DNA from: Dallia pectoralis
Lineage: Eukaryota; Chordata; Actinopteri; Esociformes; Umbridae
Length of the DNA: 64,000 bases
NCBI GenBank assembly: GCA_029465975.1
Contig: CM055730.1
Span: 20,964,441 to 21,028,440, forward strand
Reading direction: 5' to 3'
In this document: positions 35,301 to 47,500 of the stretch, piece by piece
Numbering within the stretch: the first letter of the stretch is position 1
How the letters are laid out: every line of letters begins with the position of its first letter
Program-made: the position numbers and the translations under genes
The notes under the pieces: generated by a model
What the model saw: only the letters and a program-made list of their open reading frames with translations
The model's database searches: none
Told to the model about the DNA's origin: nothing

Positions 35301-38300
35301 CCGCCGTCACGCCAGCGTCCACGATGGTCCCCGCTGTCACGCCAGCGCCCAAGATGGCTGCCAACGCCCCGCCAGCTGCCATGGCTGCCCGTCCCGCCAG
35401 CGCCCAAGATGGCTGCCGCCGTCCCGCCAGCGTCCACGATGGCTGCCGTCGTCCCGCCAGCGCCCAAGATGGCTGCCGTCGTCCCGCCAGCGCCCAAGAT
35501 GGCTGCCGTCGTCCCGCCAGCGCCCAAGATGGCTGCCGTCGTCCCGCCAGCGCCCAAGATGGCTGCCGTCGTCCCGCCAGCGCCCAAGATGGCTGCCGCC
35601 GTCTCGCCAGCGTCCACGATGGCTCCCGCCGTCCCGCCAGCGCTCAAGATGGCTGTTGCCGTCCCGCCAGCGCTCAAGATGGCTGCCGTCGCCCCGCCAG
35701 CGCTCAAGATGGCTGCCGTCGTCCCGCCAGCGCCCAAGATGGCTGCCGTCGTCCCGCCAGCGCCCAAGATGGCTGCCGTCGTCCCGCCAGCGCCCAAGAT
35801 GGCTGCCGTCGTCCCGCCAGCGCCCAAGATGGCTGCCGCCGTCTCGCCAGCGTCCACGATGGCTCCCGCCGTCACGCCAGCGCTCAAGATGGCTGTTGCC
35901 GTCACGCCGGCGCTCAAGATGGTTGCCGTCGTCACGCCGGCGCTCAAGATGGCTGCCGCATCGCCGACCACAATGGCTGCCGCATCGCCGCCCACAATGG
36001 CTGCCGCATCGCCGCCCACAATGGCTGCCGCATCGCCGCCCACAATGGCTGCCGCATCGCCGCCCACAATGGCTGCCGCATCGCCGCCCACAATGGCTGC
36101 CGCATCGCCGCCCACAATGGCTGCCGCATCGCCGCCCACAATGGCTGCCGCATCGCCGCCCACAATGGCTGCCGCATCGCCGCCCACAATGGCTGCCGCA
36201 TCGCCGCCCACAATGGCTGCCGCATCGCCGCCCACAATGGCTGCCGCATCGCCGCCCACAATGGCTGCCGCATCGCCGCCCACAATGGCTGCCGCATCGC
36301 CGCCCACAATGGCTGCCGCATCGCCGCCCACAATGGCTGCCGCATCGCCGCCCACAATGGCTGCCGCATCGCGCCCACAATGGCTGCCGCATCGCCGCCC
36401 ACCATGGCTGCCGCACGCCGCCCACGAAGGCCGCGCCACACGACGCTCACGATGGCCGCCGCCACGGCGACGCCACGATGGCCGCCGCCACGGCGACGCT
36501 CACGATGGCCGCCGCCACGGCGACGCTCACGATGGCCGCCGCCACGGCGACGCCACGATGGCCGCCGCCACGACGACGCTCACGATGGCCGCCGCCACGA
36601 CGACGCTCACGATGGCCGCCGCCACGACGACGCTCACGATGGCCGCCGCCACGACGACGCCACGATGGCCGCCGCCACGACGACGCACACGATGGCCGCC
36701 GCCACGACGACGCTCACGATGGCCGCCGCCACGACTACGCTCACGATGGCGCCGCCACGACCACGCTCACGATGGCCGCCGCCACGACGACGCTCACGAT
36801 GGCCGCCGCCACGACTACGCTCACGATGGCCGCCACGACTACGCTCACGATGGCCGCCGCCACGACTACGCTCACGATGGCCGCCGCCACGACTACGCTC
36901 ACGATGGCCGCCGCCACGACTACGCTCACGATGGCCGCCGCCAGGACTACGCTCACGATGGCCGCCGCCAGGACTACGCTCACGATGGCCGCCGCCACGA
37001 CTACGCTCACGATGGCCGCCGCCACGACTACGCTCACGATGGCCGCCGCCACGACTACGCCACGATGGCCGCCGCCACGACTACGCTCACGATGGCCGCC
37101 GCCACGACTACGCTCACGATGGCCGCCGCCACGACTACGCTCACGATGGCCGCCGCCACGACTACGCTATCGATGGCCGCCGCCAGGACTACGCTCACGA
37201 TGGCCGCCGCCAGGACTACGCTCACGATGGCCGCCGCCACGACTACGCTCACGATGGCCGCCGCCACGACGCTCACGATGGCCGCCGCCACGACCCACGA
37301 TGGCCGCCGCCACGCGCCCACGATGGCTGCCGCCCAAGATTGCTGCAGACTGTCGAACGCCCAAAGAGGGCTGGACTAACTGTCCCGGCCCGCCTCCGGG
37401 TTGAACGGACAATATATGTCTCCTCTGTTCCCCTTCCCTTTTGGTTAGGCTATCTGGAAGCCAGCCTTTTAGTGGGGGATACTGTAACATATTGGGTGAG
37501 CTGTGCTGTACACAGGGTGGTTGGGAGAGCACTTCTGTGTATGTATATTGTAATTAGGAGCACAGCTGTTTTGAGTTGGGTTAATTAAGCACCGGGCATA
37601 GGTTTGTATCAGTAGGCTATTTAAGTCCCCTGGTTAGGTTCACTGGTGCTTGATATTATTTTACGTTACGTGTCGTTGTAGGTGAGTGTTGTGTATAAGT
37701 CCCATTGATACTGTTGGGTTTGTAAATGTACAAGTCGCTTTGTGTAAGCGCATTTCATTTATCGTCAGTATAGTTTTGTCCGTTCGTTGTTCTATGTTTG
37801 TTGTAGACTACAATTAAATACGACGAACGTGATTATCTGGCTCTGCATCTCGCTCCTTCTGCACTTCACCTGTACGGATCCGTGACAGATGTCCAGAACC
37901 TGCCGTCCTCAGATCTGAATTTTAATCAAGAAATGCAGCTACGCTGGGCTTAATTTAAAACCTGTATATCAAAGTACCTGGGTGGAAGCATTTATTGAAA
38001 CCAGAAGTGTCTACCTAGCGTATTGCCTTAAAGGTTATCTACCATACTGCTTTAAAGAGAGGGTCTGGGGTATCTACATTACTGCTTTAAAGGAGAGGGT
38101 CTGGGGTATCTACATTACTGCTATAAGTAGAGGGTCTGGGGTATCTACATTACCGGCACTGCTTTAAAGGAGAGGGTCTGGGGTATCTACATTACTGCTT
38201 TAAAGAGAGGGTCTGGGGTATCTAGATTACTGCCTTAAGGAGAGGGTCTGGGGTATCTAGATTACTGCCTTAAGGAGAGGGTCTGGAGTATCTACATTAC

Positions 38301-41300
38301 CGGTACTGCTTTAATGGAGAGGGTCTGGGGTATCTACATTACTCCTTTAAAGAGAGGGTCTGGGGTATCTACATTACTGGGGATTTCTGTTTTGTGTCTT
38401 TTAGAAGCTGTGTGGCTATAGATAAAGAGATGGTAAATTTTTTCCTCATATTTATTTTGGCAGTGTCATTACTTGTCTGGCAACAAAACTTTAGCTTTAC
38501 TTTTCTCTAGAATGACCAGTTTTATCTCTTCATGGTAATTTGAGCTTCTTAGGCACACTGGTTTTGCCAAGGCCATTTCTTGCTTAGATGTTTTAAGGTG
38601 AGACCTTCCTACCAGGGAGTGTGATAAAAACCAGAAGAGTTACAGGTAACGGGAGACACCCTAACCCAAATGTAGTGACTAGACTGCCACTGTTATTGTG
38701 AACACATATCTAAGAGTAGCTCACACTCATGACCCCGTTTAAGATTATAGCCTTTTGACGTTTGAAGAATAAGCTTATCTGAAAAGAATTAAAAAGGAAT
38801 GTCAAGACTGCAATATATTGAATAGTTTATTTCCCAATTGTAAACCCAGTTTATTCGTGGTCTTTGCGTATGATTAGGACCTTGTCACATATCAGCTACC
38901 AGAAAAGTATTTGCATCTTATCAAACTTGGAGAAGGCAAAGACAAGTGTGGAAGAAACCGTTCCTACCACTACTCTGGCTAGTGGCCATAGTTAAGCTTG
39001 CAGGTGCATAACCCACCACAAGGAGTTGCTGTTTTTAAGTGTTTGTTTATTCATTTTAAAAATGGATTCTTACAGAAGAACGACCATTCTGGAGAAAGAT
39101 TTGCCATCCCGTTTTCTGTGTTCTCCCTGGCTTTCCAGTGCATTCTTTAAATGGTCTGTCTGTGACTGTTTGCACGTATCTGTTTTAATATATAAGGCAA
39201 TTGAGCAGCTCCTATTCTAGCCGTTTTGTTACAAAAAGCTAGCATGGAGCATGTAAGTCACACTGCATTGAATGGTTCATTTACCTTCCTATAAATCGTG
39301 CCAGTCTTTTATAAGCTTTGCAATTCAGTGCTGAAGGACACAGTCACATTTCAAATATGAAATTCCGCTAGTCAAAGGACAGCTGCACAATACTATATGG
39401 TATTCCATATTGAAAAAGAGCAGCCCGAAGACCCAGATTTTTCTAGTTTAGAAATGTCTTATTGAAATCTGTCAAATCAAGTGTTTCTGTGTGCTGGGTA
39501 TTTAAGTAGAAAAATGTCCTAGGGTATTAGGGTTCTAGGGTTGGAGATGGTCGAACAGGAAACAAGACTACAACCTTTTTCCTTTCACGACACAAAGCAT
39601 GTCTACTTCCTGGTGGCATCTTAGCACATCCATAGTCCTAATCAAACACTAGAAATTGGATTTAATAGATTTAGTTGAGCATGTCTGCTGTTTTAGAATT
39701 GCCCTGTGGTGTTTGTTGTTTGTTTACAGTCATTATTTGCACATTGTGGCTTTACAGATTCAGTTATGTTTCCAGTTATATGTTTTGATTTTCAATCCCT
39801 GTGAAAACCTCACTTTTTTAACAATAGATGAAATCCATTGTTCGGATTAAGTGGCGCGTTGGGAAAACATGAGTGATACCTGGCATCCCATCTCAGGAAA
39901 CAGATGTCCTGGAATCAACAGAACCGATACTTCCTCCCACATCCCTCTTTCCTGCCCGCTTCTATTCTCACTGCACTTCATGATACCACAAATTGGTTGA
40001 CGACAACGCTTTTCTTTCTGCCGGGCTATCACTTTCCTCCAGAGATGACTAGTCGGAATCACTTTGTCATGCTCTTCTGCCTCTTTCATTTCATCCACAG
40101 AAACAGGATCAGGAAGTGCCCCACGGCCAATAGGATAGCAGCATCTATGGTCTGTGTCTCTTTGACAATCCTCTCCTCTATGCTCTGCAGTCCAACAAGG
40201 ACACAGAAATCTGGCAACAAATGTGTTCAGAATCACTTTTGATAGTGAGCAATAGTTGTATAATTGTGACCGAAGGGATTCATGTTGTTTGCTGGGAATA
40301 CCTCAGGGCCAACATAAGTGTCACAATTGTGAATTTAAATGAGTGTGTTTCTGGTGCTCTGATGGGATCTGGATGAGCGACTTGGCTAAAACATCAGGAT
40401 AACAAGCAGCTGTGTTCCATGTTATCATACAGACAGACGACTGTGTTCATTTGACCCTCCTTTCAATCCGGTTTGTTTGTTCCAGCACTACAGGAGAGGC
40501 TTTAACTCGGCACAGTCTAAGCTTTTTTATCCTGGAGCCCCAATGAAAAAAACCTCTAAAACCCTACCTTTTTACAGCAGAAAAAAGCCAAAGTACTGCT
40601 GGAGTGGCATTAAAACAAAAAAAATCTAAGCCCTGAGATTGCCTTGTTGATTACATCAGACCAATTGAGAATGTGAACAATTTTGCAAAGAAGAATTGGC
40701 AAAATCGCTGTGTCCAGTTGGTCAAGCTGTCGAACTAAATAGATTTGTGGTTGTTATTGCTGCCAAAGCTTTCTTAACCAAACATTGATTATTTATTTTC
40801 ACATTATGATGATTTGTTTTGATTGGTGACAAAAAGGTTGTAACCAAATTAAATAAGTAAAAGTTCAACGGGGTGCTTACATTTCAGAGTCGGTGTGGTA
40901 AAATCTTTCCCTATTACTTAGCACTCCAAACCATACTTTCTGAAACAAGGACACAGATGCAGATACCCTAACTGACTACGGGCTCACAATGACAGGAACT
41001 TGCCTCCATCAAAAGCTTTTTTATAGTCAGCCATCCACCTTCAGTACCAACGCTGTCGTGGCGCATGTTCTGTCCTAAATCTTGGTTAAAGGGTGTGCTT
41101 GGAATAATGTGTTTCCCTGGGTGTCACTGCAACCGCTCTTTGATTGGTACAGTAAATCAGTCATCATTCTCCAGTCGCCGCGGTGTGATTGATTGCACAG
41201 GACTGCATGAATCCAGGACGGCTGGCTGCAGTAGCCCGGCGACGTGGAGGTGAGGGTAGAGACTGTAAAAGTGGAAGCACTCCTTTTAATGACGCGGGTT

Positions 41301-44300
41301 TGCTGTATGGGTGGTACTTGCGTGCTTCTCCGTTCTGGTGGGTTTAGACGTTGTGCCCGTTTTTTCCTCTTCACTGCCACCGCTCTTCTACTGCTTAATG
41401 TTAATCTGCTAACCCTGCCTTGAGTGTTGTCGTCACGGCAGCGCTAAGGCTGGAATTGGGCTCTTTTTTATTATATCATTGATTTTCATCTCTTCCAGTG
41501 AGTCTTTCATCCTCTTAAGGGATGTTGGGTATGATTGGCACATTACAGGCTTTATCAGGGACAGGTTTGCTGAGTGACCACATGGCTTGTCTCCTAAAAT
41601 TAACTGATCATAGGGACATGGAAGAACGTCTCTGTGACGTTTTTGGTGTTTATTTTGATTGGACAAAATAAGGGGCACAGGATAATATGTTGTTCATCTG
41701 ACTCTGAACACCAACTCAACAGCTCTTCGGCCTCTGCCAGGTGTTTCTGGGAAGTTGCTCGAGCGCAGATGGTCTGGCGTTCCTTTTGGTTATTAAACCG
41801 CTGGCTTGTTCCTCTCTTGTTGTAGTTTATGTGCACGGCTGATATCCTCCTTCCAACTGTCATTCGGAGAATTAGCAGCAACTTCTCATCTTAAGATGCC
41901 CTTAAGACCCCAGCTCTCATTCCTGTCTTTGGGATGTTTGGAGCCTCACTGCCAACATTGCTTGCTGAGTTACATTCTTGCCCAAGGGAAGGTTTTGCCA
42001 ACCAAAACAAAATGTTCCTCTGGCTACTGTCACAAAGCTCTGGAAGGTTCTTGTATTGGAAATGTGGTCTACTTATCATTTTGAACTATTGGGCTACTTG
42101 AATTTGACACAATTGCTGTTAAATTAATTGTATGTCTGCCCGGTTATGCTTAATAATTATTGAGATGTCAGGAACACTAATTTGTTTTATAGTTTAACTT
42201 CACAGTTATTTTCAACCTCCCAACTAACGTGTCAGCAGTAGTATCATTGTCTTTCAAACGCCTCAGATTTATTTAATATTGCTCCAGGCAAACATATTTC
42301 ACACGCAAAGGAGTAAGAAAAGTGCACAAACATCTGCTTAATGTCACTAAAATAACGGTAGCCTAAAGCAGCTGCCGTTTTTCTTGTTCTTTTTTCGAAA
42401 CATTACATTTGACACACACTTAGGAAGACAGAGTTCATGATCAAGGTGACATGCACTTGAAAGATCCATTTGTTTTTACTGGGCTGGAATTGTTCTGTAG
42501 GAGTCCCTGGCCATGCAGAAACTGATAGAAGCGGTCACTGGAGGTCAGCTGTATTTACATTTGTACGTCTGTTGTAATCAATGCTGTCTTTTGCCATGTT
42601 CAAGGCCAACGGATGCTGCTTACCTGCTGCTCTAAGGCAACACTCATCAACACTCACTCCTGATCATGTTCACTTTTCCTCGACACTTATTGTTAGATTT
42701 TTGTAAATAAATGTTTCTGTACTTGAATTGTAATTATTATTCAAAATGTTTAGATGGCCCTTATAACCTCAGTAGACCTTTTGTTTGTATACAGGATAGG
42801 TAGCTGAATTTCCACCACTGTAAAGTAATCATTGACGTACTGACGTACTGTCACTTGAGTGATTGCAATCGTTTCTTGGGATAGTGAGCAGTTAATTTAA
42901 CAGAGAAAGTTGATGACTGTGGTGATGACCGTGACTGTGGTGATGACCGTGACTGTGGTGATGACCGTGACTGTGGTGATGACCGTGACTGTGGTGATGA
43001 CCGTGACGGTGGTGGTGATGACCGGGACTGTGGTGGTGATGACCGGGACTGTGGTGGTGATGACCGGGACTGTGGTGGTGATGACCGGGACTGTGGTGGT
43101 GATGACCGTGACGGTGATGACCGTGATGGTGGTGATGACCGTGACTGTGGTGATGACCGTGACGGTGGTGGTGATGACCGTGACGGTGATGGTGATGACC
43201 GGGACTGTGGTGGTGATGACCGGGACTGTGGTGGTGATGACCGGGACTGTGGTGGTGGGGATGACCGTGACGGTGGGGATGACCGTGACGGTGGTGATGA
43301 CCGTGACGGTGGTGATGACCTTGACGGTGGTGTCTAGAACAGGAGCAGCACAGTGGTAGAGGAAGGAAGCTTCGGGATGCTGGAGTTTAATAAAGACTGA
43401 CAGGGCTTTTATGAATTCTGTTGAGGTGGCAGCCTGGCAGAATATGAGCCTGGTGGGGTCAAATGGCACCAGACAGGTGAGTAATGCAACAGTCAGAACT
43501 ATCAAAAAGTGTCTCGTGCAGAAAAGCCTGATACAATGCAATTGTAGAGTTAAAAGCTGAGCTTGATCTAGTTATTCTTTGAATAAAATAACAACAGCAG
43601 TAGGCTATATTCGTCTAAGAACACAAATGTGTGTTTTTCCCCGCTGAGTATTTCTAACATTGGTAGATATGAATCCTTCCCCAGGAAAAACACAAGAGAG
43701 TACTGAATTTGAAACAATATTGAACAAGGTTTCTGAGACAAATCTGACATCATAGATCTCCTGTAGAGTAGTTTATTAACCCAAGGAATGTAGACAGAAA
43801 CGTGGCACGGTAGAGAGGAATGTACCTAATTGAAAGCAAAATAAAAGTTGCCGGCAAGATGTACCTTTTTCTTTTTCAAAAGCAGTCATACCTGCAGTAG
43901 ACATTTATGTACAGTATGATGTCAGCTCTCTGTTACTGTGTGTAATTGCTTAGGTGAAGTGTCAGTGCCAGAGACACATGCTCATGAATTAAATTGTGTG
44001 CGTCTAGACTGTCGATAGCCAGGGAGTTTATTATTACCATGGGGTCATGACCTTTGTTGTCGCCCTCATCGCAGCCCGGGCCGGGCAAGTGTGAACTCCT
44101 CAAAGGGAAAGGTTTGAGAGGGGGCCTGATGCTTTATCACACACATTCAGGACAGGGAGACACACACATGCAATCTTTCTTTCTCCCACATCTCTCTCTC
44201 CCTCTCTCTCCCTCTCTGGCACCCTTCCACTTTCTTTCTCCTACTTCCACAGTCTAGCATGTACAGTCTTTTCCTCGCTCCCCCCGAGGAAAAGACCCCC

Positions 44301-44499
44301 CTGTGTCTTTCCTCCTTCATTACTCCATAACTCCTGGTGAGGCGTGTAGTGTTCCTCCCATGCTGAGGGGATTAGGATCCTGGTGGGCTACGGTGATCCG
44401 ATTGGTGAGGACCTGCTCTCGTTATTATCAGATGGGCTTGGGCCACAGCGGTGAGCTCACAAAGACATCAGAGAATTGGACGAGGCAGCAGTGGGGTCC

Positions 44500-44548
<49 letters not shown>

Positions 44549-47500
44549 ATCTAACCTCGGAACTAGAGTGAAACATCCCTTAGCAGCAGGTACGAGTTAG
44601 CCAGGGATTTCCGCTGGTTTCAGTCAAATTACCTCAGGAAGACATTCCATGCTGGCACTTGGAGAGGGTGGGAGAAATGTTTGTAACTCACTTCCGTGGA
44701 ATGTCTGCTAACACGTTGTCTACCTGAGGAGAAGGCCGAGGCAGTGGACGATATACAGCGGTGGACGGTCAGCTCGGTCTCTCAGGGCCTCTCGCGGTCA
44801 CATGGCACCTTTGTGTCGTTTTCTTCGTTTAGTCTGTCTAGATGAGCAGAGAAGCATTCTATGTTGTTTTGTCTCACGCTCTCTTTATTTCCCTCAGGTT
44901 CTGTGGCACTTGGACATCTTTCGCCGGAGCTTCCGACAGCTGACCACACACAAGTGCATGGAGGACTCGTGTATCTTCTGTGCCCTGAAGGTAGGAAGCC
45001 AGATCTGTGAAAAGTGGGGCCAGGGGAGGGAGGGAAGTGGCAGACGTATGTGTGAATCCCTTCCAATAAAGCCTACCAAAGTATGTAGCTTTTTTATTCT
45101 TGATATAGGACTTATTTTTCAACCGTAAGTCTATAATTATTGATTGAACTCAATGGTGTTTCATTTTTATGTATAATTTGGGCTCCAACCTCTAATTCAT
45201 GTTGAATGGCGTTAAAAGTGGTTGTCAGAATGTTGATAATGGCTGATGTGCTGTGGAAGATCTGGACAGGCGGCTGGATGAGGATCATTGGTTTTATTCC
45301 TCGTCCTCCTTCCGTTTTCTCTCTCTCTCTCTGATCCCTTTATTCCTCCACCATCATCGCAGTTCGTTTACCACTACATTCCATCTAATGTGCAGAAGGC
45401 CGCTGGCACTCATATCAAAAGTGCAATAACCCAGTTGAAAAATAGCAACTTTCCACTGTACTTTCCTCTGTACCTGCAGACAGACTGAGTCAGTCAGACG
45501 GACGGACTGTTTTATCTCCCTCTGATCTGTGAAGTTTCTACTTTGTTCTTGAGTCTGTCTGGCATTCTGAATTTACGTCTCATAGTCTGGTTGAGAGCTA
45601 CACTTGCTAGTTCGTGTCCTACTTCTATTTTAACAGAACTTGTTCCTATGGGCCAGATGTTTTAATACTCCTGCTTTGAATATTTCAGTGAAACACTGTT
45701 TTCACACCAATCCTGATGACTGATCATGGCACGCTTTTTGCTTCCAAACAAGCACATGTTTTGTTAAGGTAGCCTATTGATGCCATATGTAGCCAATTAC
45801 ATTATATATGCGACTGTTCAAAAGGTTAGGGTCACTTAGAAATGTCTTTCAAAAGAAAAGCTAGCATTGTTTAAAATTCGTCAGAATGACAGTGTATTTC
45901 TTGTATTATTGTTATAAATCACTAATGTAGCTGAAAACTGATCATTATTAATGGAATATTAACATTGGTGTACAGAGGCCCATTAGCAGCTACTATCAGT
46001 TTTATTTAACCTTTATTTAACAAGGTAGGCTGTTTTGAGAACAATAAAAAAAAAACACAAAAAACGCTATGACAGCCGTAGAGGTAAAAATTATCCACTG
46101 TGCAAATTGGGCATAAAAAAGTGAGAAAAAAGGGTGGGCATGAACCAGATGACAGTTAGTACAGTGATACGGCGCAATGATACGGCGCAATGATACGGCG
46201 CAGTGGTACGGCGCAATGATACGGCACAGTGATACAGCCCAGTGATACAGCGCAGTGATGCAGCGCACAGTGATACAGCCCAGTGATACAGCGCAATGAT
46301 ACGGCACAGTGATACAGCGCAATGATACAGCCCAGTGATACAGCGCAGTGATGCAGCGCACAGTGATACAGCCCAGTGATACAGCGCAATGATACGGCAC
46401 AGTGATGCAGCGCAATGATACGGCACAGTGATACAGCGCAATGATACAGCGCAATGATACGGCGCAATGATACGGCACAGTGATACAGCGCACAGTGATA
46501 CAGCCCAGTGATACAGCGCAATGATACGGCACAGTGATACAGCGCAATGATACAGCCCAGTGATACAGCGCACAGTGATACAGCCCAGTGATACAGCCCA
46601 GTGATACAGCGCAATGATACAGCCCAGTGACGCAGCAGTGCAGTGACGCAGCACAGTGATCAGACAATAGTTTGAAGGCAATGGGTGAGATAAGTGTTTT
46701 CGAGTTTTAGGGTCTTTGTAATTCGTTCCAGTCATTGGCGGCTGGAAACTGGAAGGATTGGCAGCCAAATGTTGTGTAGACTTTCAGGGTGATTAAGGCA
46801 ATGTACCTGCTTGAGAGTAGACTGAGGGTAGGTAGAGCTATGTTGTCTATAGAGCTTAGGTACAGTGGGACTTTGCCTAGCAGAGACCTATAAATGAGTT
46901 GGTACGAGTGAATTAAACGCTGAATGATTAACGACGGCCAGCCGACTAATGCATAAAGGTTGCAGTGGCGGGTGTTGTATGGGGCATTGGTGACGAAACA
47001 AATGACACTGTGATAAACCACATCCAATTTTATCAAGAGAGAGTTTGAAGCAGTTCTAAAAATGACTTAACCAAAGTCAAACATTGGTATAATAGTCATC
47101 TTCCCAAGAATTTAGGAGGCCCTGTTGTGTAATAGGAAGCCGATTCTGGACATCATTTTAGAATTGAGTTTGTTTATGTGCGGCTGGAAGGAGAGAGGGC
47201 TGTCTAACAAGCCACTAGGTATTTGTATGTATCAACATATTATAGTTCAGACTCATCTAGCGTGGCAATGCTAGTTAGATGGGCAGATGTGGGCTGTGAT
47301 TGGCTGAACAGCATGCACGTAGTTTTACCAGAGTTGAGCAGTAATTGGAGGTTTCGGAAGGAATGCTGAATGACATTAAAACTCTCCTGGAGATTTGAGA
47401 GCACAGTATCTAAGGGCCGGATGTATACAGAATGGTATCATCTGCATAGAGAATGATCTGAGAATACCCAACAGCAAAAGCCATATCGTTAATGTAGAAA

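Larger units (their letters stand above)
34595..37588 (+). other. Long repeat-derived open frame in the LTR element (probably not a classical gene)
   Basis: The frame is open from 34448; the first ATG is 34595, and it runs 997 codons into the 3' LTR. The first ~115 codons are non-repetitive (for example upstream [19 protein letters not shown]). The rest is short repeats such as [10 protein letters not shown] and IAAHNGCR. The other frames on both strands are open for hundreds of codons too, because the repeat units lack stop triplets in all frames, so openness is no evidence of translation. In the third array the peptide register changes repeatedly ([27 protein letters not shown]), which argues against selection for one protein there. 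No gag zinc knuckle or pol motif is visible. Confidence 0.4.
34006..37887 (+). mobile_element. Complete non-autonomous LTR retrotransposon, Ty3/sushi-like, young
   Basis: Two LTRs of 405 bp (34006-34410 and 37483-37887) begin TGTAACATATT, end TCCGTGACA, and are identical as far as I can see. They are flanked by the 5-bp direct repeat GATGT (34001-34005 and 37888-37892). A polypurine-type tract, AGTGGGGGATAC, sits directly before the 3' LTR. The 3072-bp interior has no reverse transcriptase, RNase H, integrase or protease, only a leader and three minisatellites, so the element must borrow these enzymes. It lies in the sense direction inside the first large intron of usp54. Identical LTRs and an intact target repeat mean recent insertion. 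The Ty3/sushi assignment rests on the TSD length, the PPT form and the priming site and is an inference. Confidence 0.92.

Noticed and set aside
39847..40242. Overlapping frames of 129 (-) and 112 (+) codons
   Set aside because: Both strands are open by chance; no motif recognised and they lie within a usp54 intron.
42897..43541. 214-codon minus-strand frame (VITTVTV repeats)
   Set aside because: 18/21-bp minisatellite read as protein; the opposite strand is open as well.
46017..46768. Minus-strand open frames of 150-225 codons rich in YHCAVSL
   Set aside because: Produced by the 13-bp minisatellite inside the LINE; only the flanking ends have real LINE homology.
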